Source: an uncultured Clostridia bacterium (GTDB lineage: Bacteria > Bacillota > Clostridia > Christensenellales > DTU072). Taken from it: 64,000 bases of DNA. The notes under the pieces were generated by a model, which worked only from the letters and a program-made list of their open reading frames with translations, made no database searches and was not told the DNA's origin. Location: positions 696,386-760,385 of the forward strand of contig CAMOOO010000001.1 in assembly GCA_946621465.1 (NCBI GenBank). Direction: 5' to 3'. The position numbers and the translations under genes are program-made. Below are positions 8,654-17,113 of the stretch, piece after piece (the stretch's first letter is position 1; each line of letters opens with the position of its first letter).

Positions 8654-9711
8654 AATTCCTCCGTAAGCATTGTCAGCTCATTTATCAATTTATTCATTTG
8701 CACTTTTGTTCCTATGGTAATACGCACAAATCCACGTAAACGATCTTTGTCGAAGTACCGGACCAGTATCCCTTTCTGTCTTAGATGGGAATAAACTCTT
8801 TCGCCGCCGCATTTGGGGTGGGAGGCAAACAGGAAGTTGGATTTCGACGGGAGAACGAAAAATCCCAGCTTTTCCAGTTCCCTCTTGGTATGTTCTCTGT
8901 TTTCCATAATGGCGCGGCAATTCTTTTTCGTATATTCCTCATCGCTTAATACCCCCAGTCCGAGAGCCAGCGTGGCGCGGTTGATGTTGTAGGGGTTGAC
9001 CGAGTATTTCAGCAAATTCAGGTCCGCAATGATGTTTTTATTGGCGATCCCGAATCCCAGTCTGGCTCCGGCAAGGGAGCGGGATTTGGAAAAGGTTTGC
9101 GTTACGAGAAGATTGTCGTATTCTTTTATCAATCCTACGCAGCTCTCTCCACCAAAGTCAACGTATGCTTCGTCAACGATAACGATCCTGTTGCGGTCGC
9201 TATTTAAGAGGGCTATTATCTCCTCTTTCGTTACCGTCATACCGGTTGGTGCGTTTGGATTGGCAATAACGACGGTACCCTTCGTTGCGGCAAGTTTGTT
9301 AAGGTCGATCGAGTAATCGCTTTTGATCGGTATCTCGCTGAATTCTCCGCCGGAAATCTCCGCATAGACGGGATAAAAACCGTACGTGATATCGGGGAAA
9401 GCAAAGCCCTTTTCTTTGTAAGCGTTGAACGCAAGATACAATACCTCGTCCGATCCGTTCCCGACGAATATCTCCTCCGCGGTAATTCCTTCGCCCAAAA
9501 CCTCCGCATATTTTTCGCGCAGGGCGCGACATTCCGGATCGGGGTAAAGGTTCATCCTCTTTATTTCCTCTTCCGCCGCTCTTACCGCCTTTTCCGAAGG
9601 GGGAAAGGGAGATTCGTTCGTGTTCAATTTAATAAGGTTCAGTATCTTCGGTTGTTCTCCGGGCGTATACGGAACGAGGGAATGGTAGCGGCTATCTAAA
9701 AAGCGGCTCAT
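8650..9711 (-). CDS. hisC: Histidinol-phosphate aminotransferase
   Basis: 353 residues, fold-type I PLP enzyme. LIKLNTNESPFPPS at the N-terminus, GNGSDEVL cofactor loop, ANPNAPTG, VDEAYVDF with the PLP-pyridine Asp, and TQTFSKSRSLAGARLGF with the Schiff-base Lys. C-terminal RITIGTKVQMNKLI contains the substrate-carboxylate Arg. It overlaps hisD by four bases. Confidence 0.95.
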   Translation of the reverse strand: MSRFLDSRYHSLVPYTPGEQPKILNLIKLNTNESPFPPSEKAVRAAEEEIKRMNLYPDPECRALREKYAEVLGEGITAEEIFVGNGSDEVLYLAFNAYKEKGFAFPDITYGFYPVYAEISGGEFSEIPIKSDYSIDLNKLAATKGTVVIANPNAPTGMTVTKEEIIALLNSDRNRIVIVDEAYVDFGGESCVGLIKEYDNLLVTQTFSKSRSLAGARLGFGIANKNIIADLNLLKYSVNPYNINRATLALGLGVLSDEEYTKKNCRAIMENREHTKRELEKLGFFVLPSKSNFLFASHPKCGGERVYSHLRQKGILVRYFDKDRLRGFVRITIGTKVQMNKLINELTMLTEEL

Positions 9712-10976
9712 TGCTCCTCCTTCCGGACAAGCGCACTCTTTGCGTGCGCCTGCAAACCTTCTTTCCCGGCAAAATAGGCGATATCGCCGGCGACCTTTTT
9801 AAAGGCTTTTTCCGAATAATAAGTAAACTGTGTCTTCTTAATGAAGTCGTCCACGGAAAGCGGACTGGAAAAACGCGCCGTTCCGCTGGTAGGTAAGGTG
9901 TGGTTCGGTCCGGCATAGTAGTCGCCGAGGGCTTCCGGACAGTACCGACCGAGGAATACCGATCCGGCGTTCTTTACGTCGTCAAGATAGGCAAAGGGGT
10001 CATCCGAACAAATTTCCAGATGTTCGGGAGCGATCTCGTTTGCCACTTCCAGACCCTCTTTCATGTCTTTGACGATGATGGCAACGCCGTTTACCTCAAT
10101 AGACGCCGCGGCGATTTCCTTTCGGGGGAGTTCAGCCAGTTGTTTTTCTATCTCTCTCATGGTTTCGTCCGCGAGCTTTTCCGAAGGGGTAATCAGAATG
10201 GCGCGGGCGTTTTTATCGTGTTCCGCCTGGGAAAGAAGATCGGCGGCAACGAACCTGGGGTTGGAACTTTCGTCGGCAAGGACGGTTATCTCACTGGGCC
10301 CTGCGATCATGTCGATAGACACCTGACCGAATACCTGCCGTTTGGCCTCCGCGACAAAGACGTTCCCCGGGCCGACGATTTTATCTACTTTCTGTACGCT
10401 CTCGGTGCCATAAGCCAGCGCGGCAATGGCTTGGGCGCCGCCCATTTTATATACCCTATCCACCCCGGCGATTTTTGCCGCCGCCAGGATAACACTACTT
10501 ATGGAACCGTCTTTTTGAGGCGGCGTGGCGATGCACACCTCTTTGCACCCGGCGATCTTTGCCGGAATGGCGTTCATAAGAACGGTGGACGGATAGGCTG
10601 CCGTACCGCCCGGGACGTAAAGTCCCACCTTTTCTATCGGGATTATTTTCTGCCCGATGACCGTTTCTTTAGTCTTATAAGAAAAGCCCTTTCTCACCTG
10701 CTTGGAGTGATAGGTTGTTATGTTCTTTGCTGATTTTTGTAAAATGGTAATAAACTTTTTCGGCACGCTCGAATACGCTTTTTCCATTTCTTCCTTAGTC
10801 ACGATCAAGCTGCTAAGTTCCGCCTTATCGAACCTTTTTTCGTACTCAAAAAGAGCTTCATCGCCCTTTTGGCGTACGGAATATATAATTTCGGATACCG
10901 TATCTTGTATCTCTCTTTTATTGACCGTCTGTGCTATTTCGCCGATGCGATACTCCTCTCTCGTTATCTTTTTCAT
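9708..10976 (-). CDS. hisD: Histidinol dehydrogenase
   Basis: 422 residues. The motif set is typical: PGGTAAYPSTVLMNAIPAKI, AGVDRVYKMGGAQAIAALAY, KIVGPGNVFVAEAKRQVFG, IAGPSEITVLAD, and zinc or catalytic residues in NEIAPEHLEI and GPNHTLPTSGTARF. Oxidises histidinol to histidine in two steps using NAD. ATGA overlaps join it to hisC and hisG. Confidence 0.96.
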   Translation of the reverse strand: MKKITREEYRIGEIAQTVNKREIQDTVSEIIYSVRQKGDEALFEYEKRFDKAELSSLIVTKEEMEKAYSSVPKKFITILQKSAKNITTYHSKQVRKGFSYKTKETVIGQKIIPIEKVGLYVPGGTAAYPSTVLMNAIPAKIAGCKEVCIATPPQKDGSISSVILAAAKIAGVDRVYKMGGAQAIAALAYGTESVQKVDKIVGPGNVFVAEAKRQVFGQVSIDMIAGPSEITVLADESSNPRFVAADLLSQAEHDKNARAILITPSEKLADETMREIEKQLAELPRKEIAAASIEVNGVAIIVKDMKEGLEVANEIAPEHLEICSDDPFAYLDDVKNAGSVFLGRYCPEALGDYYAGPNHTLPTSGTARFSSPLSVDDFIKKTQFTYYSEKAFKKVAGDIAYFAGKEGLQAHAKSALVRKEEQ

Positions 10977-11602
10977 GCTTTCTCCTCTACGATCTTTCTG
11001 AGGCTCTTGACCATTTCTTCGACCGCTTTGACGTTGAATTTATAAGAAGATTTATTGGCGATCAGCCTTGCGCTTATGGGGGCTACCGTTTCCACTACTT
11101 CCAGATCGTTCTCTTTTAACGTTTTTCCCGTTTCCACAATGTCGACGATGACGTCGCTCAAATGGAGTATGGGGGCGATCTCAATGGACCCGTTCAGGTG
11201 GATGATGTCGATATCCCTTCCTTGCTTGGCGTAATAGTCCGCGGCGATATTAGTAAATTTCGTCGCCACCTTCAACGTCTTTCTTTTGTTGTCGTGGAAG
11301 TCTTTCGGCGCGGCTACCGCCATGCGACAGATACCCGTTTTCATGTCCAACAGTTCATAGACGTCCGGCTCGTATTCTAATAAAATATCCTTTCCGGCGA
11401 CCCCTATATCGGCGGCTCCCCTCTCCACGTAAATGGCTACGTCGGAGGGCTTGACCCAGAAATAGCGTACGCCCTTTTCTTCGTTCTCAAAAATCAGTTT
11501 GCGGCTGTTTTCCAAAACGGAGGGACATTCATATCCGGCAGCGGCAAACATCCCGTAAACTTTTTCTCCCAATCTGCCTTTCGGCAATGCAATATTTAAC
11601 AT
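10973..11602 (-). CDS. hisG: ATP phosphoribosyltransferase, short catalytic form
   Basis: 209 residues, lacking the C-terminal ACT-like regulatory domain, which is the short form that needs HisZ. Motifs: IALPKGRLGEK, a PRPP-binding end DVIVDIVETGKTLKENDLEV and VKPSDVAIYVERGAADIGVA. First committed step of the pathway. HisZ is encoded 15 bases upstream, matching the hetero-octameric HisG-HisZ enzyme. Confidence 0.95.
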   Translation of the reverse strand: MLNIALPKGRLGEKVYGMFAAAGYECPSVLENSRKLIFENEEKGVRYFWVKPSDVAIYVERGAADIGVAGKDILLEYEPDVYELLDMKTGICRMAVAAPKDFHDNKRKTLKVATKFTNIAADYYAKQGRDIDIIHLNGSIEIAPILHLSDVIVDIVETGKTLKENDLEVVETVAPISARLIANKSSYKFNVKAVEEMVKSLRKIVEEKA

Positions 11603-11617
11603 TTCTCCCTGTCCTTT

Positions 11618-12670
11618 TTATACTCTTATGATTTCGCCGTACCTAAGTCCGGTCGGTATCTCTTTTTGCGCGGCGACTTTTTTCCCTTTCTTTCTCAACG
11701 TGTCCACGGTGTCCGATACCTTCTTTATGCTCGAATCATCGCTGAAAAGTACCAGTACGTCCACGTCCGGTCCGACGTCGTCTTTTTCCTTTAATTCGTC
11801 AAGGTAAATGGCAAAGCCGATGGCGTTCGAATTGCGGCGCATTCCCTTCAAAAGAAGGTCGTATTGTCCCCCGAACAAAACGCTCTTGGGTACCTCTTTT
11901 ACAAAACCCTGAAAAACGATGCCGTTATAATAGCGCATATCGTTAATAACCGAAAAGTCTATCCGCACGTTTTTGTCGGGCAGCACCGATAAAATCTCTT
12001 CCAGTTCTTCCACAAAGGGCGCCATGGTTTGGTCGGAAATACTTTTCAGTAGCGGGAGCGTCTCGGCAATGCCACCGTTGCAGGTCATAAGTTTAAGCAC
12101 CCTTTCTCCGTTTGTCGCGTCCACCTTTTCTCTTTCCAGCACTTCTTCCGCGCCGCAGATGTTTTTACTCCCAAAGTAGGTCAGTAGTTCTTTTTTGACG
12201 TCCGCTCCCACTTTACACCCGTCCAGCGCCGCTGAAATAATGCCCAGGTGGGAGATATCCAGAACGTAGTCGTCGGCAAGAAGACCGAGACTGTCGACTG
12301 CCAGCTTCAGTACTTCCGAAATTTCATACCTGCCTACCTTTCCTATGCACTCCAGCCCGGACTGCAATATTTCACGGAACGAGCGGCTCTCTCCGGACAC
12401 TCTGTATACGTTCTCGTTATAATAGACTTTCTGCGCGAACCCGATATCGTCTTTACTGTTCTTTACGATAGACAGCGTGACGTCAGGTTTAAGGGCCATG
12501 AGTTTGCCCGTCGTATCGGTGAAGGTTATTACGTTATCCGACGTTAAGAAACTTTTGTTTTTAACGTAAGTGTCGTACTCCTCGAATTTACTCATCTTAA
12601 AACGCATATAGCCGTAGCTTTCGTATAGTTTACTCAGCCTCGACACGTTGATCTGTTCTTCCGGCACCAT
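11618..12670 (-). CDS. hisZ: ATP phosphoribosyltransferase regulatory subunit
   Basis: 350 residues, a class-II histidyl-tRNA-synthetase-like protein without the anticodon domain. Visible motif-2-like region: LMALKPDVTLSIVKN, then NVYRVSGESRSFREILQSGL, with EFEEYDTYV upstream. A C-terminal tail RKKGKKVAAQKEIPTGLRYG. It forms the histidine-sensing partner of short HisG. Its start overlaps the yerC stop by one base. Confidence 0.92.
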   Translation of the reverse strand: MVPEEQINVSRLSKLYESYGYMRFKMSKFEEYDTYVKNKSFLTSDNVITFTDTTGKLMALKPDVTLSIVKNSKDDIGFAQKVYYNENVYRVSGESRSFREILQSGLECIGKVGRYEISEVLKLAVDSLGLLADDYVLDISHLGIISAALDGCKVGADVKKELLTYFGSKNICGAEEVLEREKVDATNGERVLKLMTCNGGIAETLPLLKSISDQTMAPFVEELEEILSVLPDKNVRIDFSVINDMRYYNGIVFQGFVKEVPKSVLFGGQYDLLLKGMRRNSNAIGFAIYLDELKEKDDVGPDVDVLVLFSDDSSIKKVSDTVDTLRKKGKKVAAQKEIPTGLRYGEIIRV

Positions 12671-12954
12671 TATTTATCATCCTCTTTTGCCAAAGCATTT
12701 TTATATCCGTTACCATATTGAAGGCAACGGCTGACGCGGCTGATCGTCGCCGTGCTGGCTCCGGTCAATTCCGACACCTCGTTATAACTTTTTTTCGCTT
12801 TCAAAAGTTTAGCAACCTCGAATCGTTGCGACATATCCTCGATCTCTTTGATCGTACAAAGATCTTCAAAAAAAGCACCGCAGTCCTCTACCGTTTCCAA
12901 CGATAGGATCGCTTGAAATAGATTCTTTGCTCCTTCGAGATATTTCTTTTCCAT
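12670..12954 (-). CDS. yerC: YerC/YecD TrpR-family regulator, probable histidine-operon repressor
   Basis: 94 residues. Helical throughout with LCTIKEIEDMSQRFEVAKLL and the TrpR-like helix-turn-helix KSYNEVSELTGASTATISRV, then SRCLQYGNGY. Members of this family are often found at the head of Firmicutes histidine operons and have been proposed to repress them in response to histidine. Here it is the first gene of the operon and a palindrome overlaps the promoter -10, fitting autoregulation. Ligand binding is inferred. Confidence 0.85.
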   Translation of the reverse strand: MEKKYLEGAKNLFQAILSLETVEDCGAFFEDLCTIKEIEDMSQRFEVAKLLKAKKSYNEVSELTGASTATISRVSRCLQYGNGYKNALAKEDDK

Positions 12955-12987
12955 GAACGCCTCCGCTTTTCACTTTAATACTATGCC

Positions 12988-13016
12988 ATTTTAGCACACT
13001 AAAGTACGAAAGTCAA
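12988..13016 (-). promoter_or_regulatory. Histidine operon promoter with palindromic operator over the -10
   Basis: On the minus strand TTGACT (13016-13011), a 17-base spacer, and TAAAAT (12993-12988). A 14-base perfect inverted repeat TTTAGTGTGCTAAA covers 13003-12990, overlapping the -10. A related half-site follows (GGCATAGTATTAAAGT). It lies about 34 bases before yerC and is the only good promoter seen for the 9.5-kb operon. Confidence 0.75.
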
Positions 13017-13062
13017 ATATTTGACGGGACAATCTTTATCAACAGGGGCGGAAAATATCCGC

Positions 13063-13091
13063 TTGCAAAATCCGGTTGCAAAGAATATAAT
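13063..13091 (+). promoter_or_regulatory. Promoter of the MATE gene, start codon at the expected +1
   Basis: TTGCAA (13063-13068), 17 bases, TATAAT (13086-13091). The ATG of the exporter is at 13098, where transcription would begin, so the mRNA may be leaderless. No Shine-Dalgarno sequence is visible. Confidence 0.6.
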
Positions 13092-13097
13092 GATTAT

Positions 13098-14474
13098 ATG
13101 GCAAAGTTATCCGTGCGCGATAAAGAACTATTTGAAAACAAACCGGTTCTGAAATCCATTCTTATTCTTGCCGCTCCGACCATTATCGGGCAGCTCATTA
13201 CCATTATCTACAATTTGGCGGATACCTGGTTTATCGCGCAGACCAACGACACGTCGCAAGTTGCCGCGGTGACCCTGGTCTTACCTATCTATCTTATGCT
13301 GACCGTGTTGTCCGGACTGTTCGGCGTAGGTAGCGGCAGTATGATTGCATCGGCTCTTGGGGTGGAGAAATACGACGAAGTCAAAAAGCTCTCCTCTTTT
13401 GCTTTTTGGATAACCATTTTCGCAACCGGGCTGTATAGTTTAATTTTGCTCTTTTTCCGCAACCCGCTTTTGGTTCTACTGGGAGCGAGGGAAGAAGCCA
13501 TTCTTTCTTACGCCTCCGACTACGTTCTGTTCACCACGGTGGTAGGTGGCATCCCGACCGTTCTGAACGTCGTTATGGCACATTTGGTACGCGCCACCGG
13601 AAAGTCCCTGCACGCCAGTATCGGCATGGTCCTCGGCGCCATTCTCAATATCATTCTCGACCCCTTCTTTATTTTCCCGTTCGGTCTTGGGTTGCAATGT
13701 AAAGGGGCGGCGATCGCCACCTGCATCTCCAACTCCGTTGCCGTGAGTTACTTCCTTATCTATCTTTTGATCAACAGGAAAAAGACCGTATTATCCATTC
13801 ATATTAAGTACTTCACCTTGCAAAAAGCTCTCGCCGGCAAAGCAATCCTGATCGGACTTCCGAACGCGGCGATGACCTTCTGCGCTACTTTCTCCAACGT
13901 CGTACTCAATCTCCTTGTCGCAAATTACGGTACGAGCGCAGTTGCGGCCCTTGGCATCGTCAAAAAAATCGACCTCGTTCCTGCGCACATTTCTCAAGGT
14001 CTTGCGCAAGGGGTACTGCCGCTACTATCCTATAATCATGCGGCGAAAAACAAAGAGCGCGTCAATAAAACGGTCCGCTACGCTTTACTTATCACCCTTT
14101 CGCTCGGCGCGGTTTTCCTCGTCTTCTACGAGATTTTCGCCCACAACTTGATGAGCTTCTTTATTACGGACGGCGAGACGGTGGAGATCGGAACGAAGTT
14201 CATTCGCTTGCACTGCATGGCAATGCCCCTTTTGTCCATACTCTTTTTGTATATCGCCATATTCCAGTCGAAAGAAAAAAGCGGTCGGGCGATGTTGGTG
14301 TCATTGGCGCGTAAAGGTACGCTCGACATTCCGCTTATGATCGTTATGGACATGGCTTTACCTCTCTACGGCATCATGCTCGTACAGCCCATGCTGGATT
14401 TTGTTTCCGTAATTGTTGTATTACTGCTGTATTATTATATCCCGTCGCGCGGAGAAAGACTCTCCAAAATATAA
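13098..14474 (+). CDS. MATE-family efflux transporter
   Basis: 458 residues with about twelve membrane segments. The N-terminal half has SILILAAPTIIGQLITIIYN and LADTWFIAQTNDTSQVAAVT, the second half repeats the fold from LAGKAILIGLPNAAMTFCAT. This is the NorM/DinF-like bacterial branch; it would export cations or drugs using Na+ or H+. The ATG at 13098 is the only start before the first membrane segment apart from a GTG at codon 6, and no ribosome site precedes it. The 3' end overlaps the convergent ATP-grasp gene by 40 bases. Substrate unknown. Confidence 0.9.
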   Translation: MAKLSVRDKELFENKPVLKSILILAAPTIIGQLITIIYNLADTWFIAQTNDTSQVAAVTLVLPIYLMLTVLSGLFGVGSGSMIASALGVEKYDEVKKLSSFAFWITIFATGLYSLILLFFRNPLLVLLGAREEAILSYASDYVLFTTVVGGIPTVLNVVMAHLVRATGKSLHASIGMVLGAILNIILDPFFIFPFGLGLQCKGAAIATCISNSVAVSYFLIYLLINRKKTVLSIHIKYFTLQKALAGKAILIGLPNAAMTFCATFSNVVLNLLVANYGTSAVAALGIVKKIDLVPAHISQGLAQGVLPLLSYNHAAKNKERVNKTVRYALLITLSLGAVFLVFYEIFAHNLMSFFITDGETVEIGTKFIRLHCMAMPLLSILFLYIAIFQSKEKSGRAMLVSLARKGTLDIPLMIVMDMALPLYGIMLVQPMLDFVSVIVVLLLYYYIPSRGERLSKI

Positions 14475-15289
14475 TCGACGTAAAGACGCGTAACGTCTAC
14501 CCCCGTCACCTGTTCAAATTGTTTATAATAGGCGTTTCCGTTGACTTCAATGAGGACGGGTTTATCCGCAAAGAAATCTATACCGACGTAATCCGCGCCA
14601 AGAAGATCCGCTACTTTTTCCGCGGCTTTTTTATACTCATCGGTCAAGGGAAAATTTTCTCCCTGTCCGCCCAGGTGGGCGTTACTGCGGAAGTCCCCTT
14701 TCGAACTTAATTTCATTCCGCCGATCGCTTTGCCGCCGATACAGATGATACGCACGCTTTCGCCTTGCGAGTACTTATAAAAGGATTGATAGAGTTTATC
14801 TTTCGTCCCCGTGTCCTCGTCCGTTTTGTACAGGCTCTCGGCATCGCTTATAAGATACACCTGTTTTCCTAGCGAGCCGTAGGCTTCTTTCAGTACAAGC
14901 GGGTATCCTAAAAAGGAAGCAACCGCGTCCAGATACTCTCGGTCCTGCACGTAAAAAAACTTTTTAGGGGCAGGAACGGTAGCGGGCATTTCCACTCCCT
15001 TCCCTTTCAAAAACAAATAGGTTTCTATCTTATTATCGGTGCGGATCAAAACGTTTGTATCGTTGAACACTCGGATGCCGCAATTTTGCAAAAAAGAACT
15101 GAGATAGACGTCTTTATCAAAGAATAAGCAAAAGTCGTAACAACGGAAATCTTCCTCTTTCCGTACAAATCTATTATTATAGACGTCCACTTCAACGCCA
15201 CGCGACAAAAAGCACTCCACCAGTTTTTTACAGCGGTGGTCTTCGTTTTCTGAGGTGTAGTATCCGTTTCGTACGATCAATCCTTTCAT
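14435..15289 (-). CDS. ATP-grasp ligase, RimK-like
   Basis: 284 residues. ATP-grasp features: a preATP-grasp N-terminal region, LVLKEAYGSLGKQVYLI as the lysine/glycine-rich loop, SVRIICIGGKAIGGMKL, and the metal/ATP-binding end YVGIDFFADKPVLIEVNGNA. RimK-type enzymes join an amino acid or amine to a carboxylate; the substrate is unknown. The gene is last in a parE-parC-lipoprotein-ligase series, two bases after the lipoprotein, and shares its last 40 bases with the 3' end of the MATE gene on the other strand. Confidence 0.8.
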   Translation of the reverse strand: MKGLIVRNGYYTSENEDHRCKKLVECFLSRGVEVDVYNNRFVRKEEDFRCYDFCLFFDKDVYLSSFLQNCGIRVFNDTNVLIRTDNKIETYLFLKGKGVEMPATVPAPKKFFYVQDREYLDAVASFLGYPLVLKEAYGSLGKQVYLISDAESLYKTDEDTGTKDKLYQSFYKYSQGESVRIICIGGKAIGGMKLSSKGDFRSNAHLGGQGENFPLTDEYKKAAEKVADLLGADYVGIDFFADKPVLIEVNGNAYYKQFEQVTGVDVTRLYVDYILESLSPRDGI

Positions 15290-15291
15290 GC

Positions 15292-17100
15292 TTATTTAAA
15301 ATCAACGTACAGGCAATTGGCTATAAGCAAACCATGCACGGTATGGGCAGTGACGTAAAATCTGTACTCGTTGTGAGAAAAATTATTGCCGCTGAGGGTG
15401 GTATAATACAATCCGTCGACGCTCGTTCCAAAATAACTGGTGATCCCGGTGGGATACTTAAAAGAGAGCGTTGCGGTAAGGGTCCTATCCGCGCAACAAA
15501 CGCCGGAAATAACGCACAGTCCCTTTTCATTCTTGGTAATAAGAATAGAGTCGGTCAAAGAATCGGCGTCTTCTAGCCGGACGGTAAAGAAGCCGTTTTG
15601 ATCGGTGGTTATTATCTGTTTGGAAAAGACGACGACGTCTTCCGTTTCCGAGCTGTAACTTAGTCCCAACGTCATTTGTCCGCCGTCATATCCTTCCTTT
15701 ATTCCGTCGTCTATATAGTCGTTTTCGTTTCTATCGTAATAGACGTATCCGCAGAGGACGGTATAGTCGCGCATATCGGATACCTGATAGTTTTCCGAGG
15801 AGAATTTATCCAGTACGTACTCCTGTTTATAGACGTATTTTTCTCTCCCGTGGATATCCGTTCCGTTTTGCAGTCCCGCCGTCCTTTGGTAAAAGGATAT
15901 TCCTCGTAAGCCCCGGACGTAGACCGTCGGGGTCCAAGCGGAAAGACCGAAGTTCCTGCCCCTTTTATCCGGCTCGGCGTTGGTAATCAATCTCTCGTTC
16001 AGAATGGGTCTGGTGTCGTTGCTTCCCCGATTGTTGAGACTAAGGTCCTGAACGTTCGAGATCGACCCGGTCCCTACCGCCGGATCGTCGCTGCCGATAA
16101 TGGAATAGATATACCAGTCGAAAGCAATCCGCTTTTTGTTTTTATAGTTATCAAAGAGGGGCAACTTAGTGTAGCTCTCGGCAATCTCCAGATAGGCAAA
16201 GTACTTTTTCAGATCGGTAAAGGACTCTCCCCTCGCTTTTTTATAGTCGTAGGCGTACTTTATCGAAGTACCGTCCGTTTCTTTACTTTCGTACATATCA
16301 AGCACTATTCCTGCCTCGCTTGCTATCCTCGACATTTCCGAAACAAGACCTATCGTTCCCGACGAGGAGACACAAGAAAGCCACTCCGTGTCAAAGGTGA
16401 CGAATTCTTCGGAAAGAGGCGCGTCGCACATAGATATGCGATAGGGGTATATTTCTTTTTTGCCAATCGAAACGACCTTAGCCGCCACCGCCTCGGCAAG
16501 CAAGGCTCCTGCGCCTGCGCCGACGAAACGGATCTCTTTCGAGCCGACGTTTATCCTCTCCATTTCCTGCATGTAAAGCGCCGCGACGACGTCCGCAAGG
16601 GGGATGGAAAAGGCGCTTTTGTATTCGCCGTTCACTTTATAACGAGATTTATAGGTGGAAAAAATTTTAGCTACGACAGACTCGGTGTCTACTTCGTCCG
16701 CGAACCGCTCCCAATGGAAGACAACCACGTTGAATTGCCCGACGTTGCACAGGAAATACTCCATGTCGTAGTTCTCTCCGCTTTTGTCAAGGTAGATACG
16801 CGAATTGTACCCGGCAGTGGAGACCATGACATCGCCGGTGTATACCTTTTTGGATAGACCGGTCGTAAAAACGTTTTCGGCGTTCTCTTCGCCATGAAAA
16901 ACGACCATCAAAGGTTTGTCGCTGTCATAGCTACGCATCCATTCAAAATAGAGGGTGCCGTCCCCTTGCACGGAGGATAGTTCGGGAATGTCCGCCGCGG
17001 TATAGAAGTCCGGTTCCGATTTTTTTTCGCAGGAAACCATTGTTGAAAACGCTATCAACATAAGTAATGCGAGAAACAATGATTTCCTGACCGTTTTCAT
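15292..17100 (-). CDS. Secreted lipoprotein with hydrolase-like and Cna-B-like regions
   Basis: 602 residues. A signal peptide (KSLFLALLMLIAFSTMVSC) ends in a lipobox-like MVSC at Cys25. The middle (about 60-260) has a strand-helix pattern resembling an alpha/beta-hydrolase (LMVVFHGEENAENVF, FNVVVFHWERF, IRFVGAGAGALLAEAVA), where the would-be nucleophile elbow reads GAGAG rather than GxSxG, so activity is doubtful. Residues about 440-520 (GYVYYDRNENDYIDDGIKEG) resemble a calcium-binding SdrD/Cna-B-like beta domain. It is likely anchored outside the cell. It lies 13 bases after parC, an unexpected partner. Family not firmly recognised. Confidence 0.6.
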   Translation of the reverse strand: MKTVRKSLFLALLMLIAFSTMVSCEKKSEPDFYTAADIPELSSVQGDGTLYFEWMRSYDSDKPLMVVFHGEENAENVFTTGLSKKVYTGDVMVSTAGYNSRIYLDKSGENYDMEYFLCNVGQFNVVVFHWERFADEVDTESVVAKIFSTYKSRYKVNGEYKSAFSIPLADVVAALYMQEMERINVGSKEIRFVGAGAGALLAEAVAAKVVSIGKKEIYPYRISMCDAPLSEEFVTFDTEWLSCVSSSGTIGLVSEMSRIASEAGIVLDMYESKETDGTSIKYAYDYKKARGESFTDLKKYFAYLEIAESYTKLPLFDNYKNKKRIAFDWYIYSIIGSDDPAVGTGSISNVQDLSLNNRGSNDTRPILNERLITNAEPDKRGRNFGLSAWTPTVYVRGLRGISFYQRTAGLQNGTDIHGREKYVYKQEYVLDKFSSENYQVSDMRDYTVLCGYVYYDRNENDYIDDGIKEGYDGGQMTLGLSYSSETEDVVVFSKQIITTDQNGFFTVRLEDADSLTDSILITKNEKGLCVISGVCCADRTLTATLSFKYPTGITSYFGTSVDGLYYTTLSGNNFSHNEYRFYVTAHTVHGLLIANCLYVDFK

Positions 17101-17113
17101 AATCTTTTACTTC

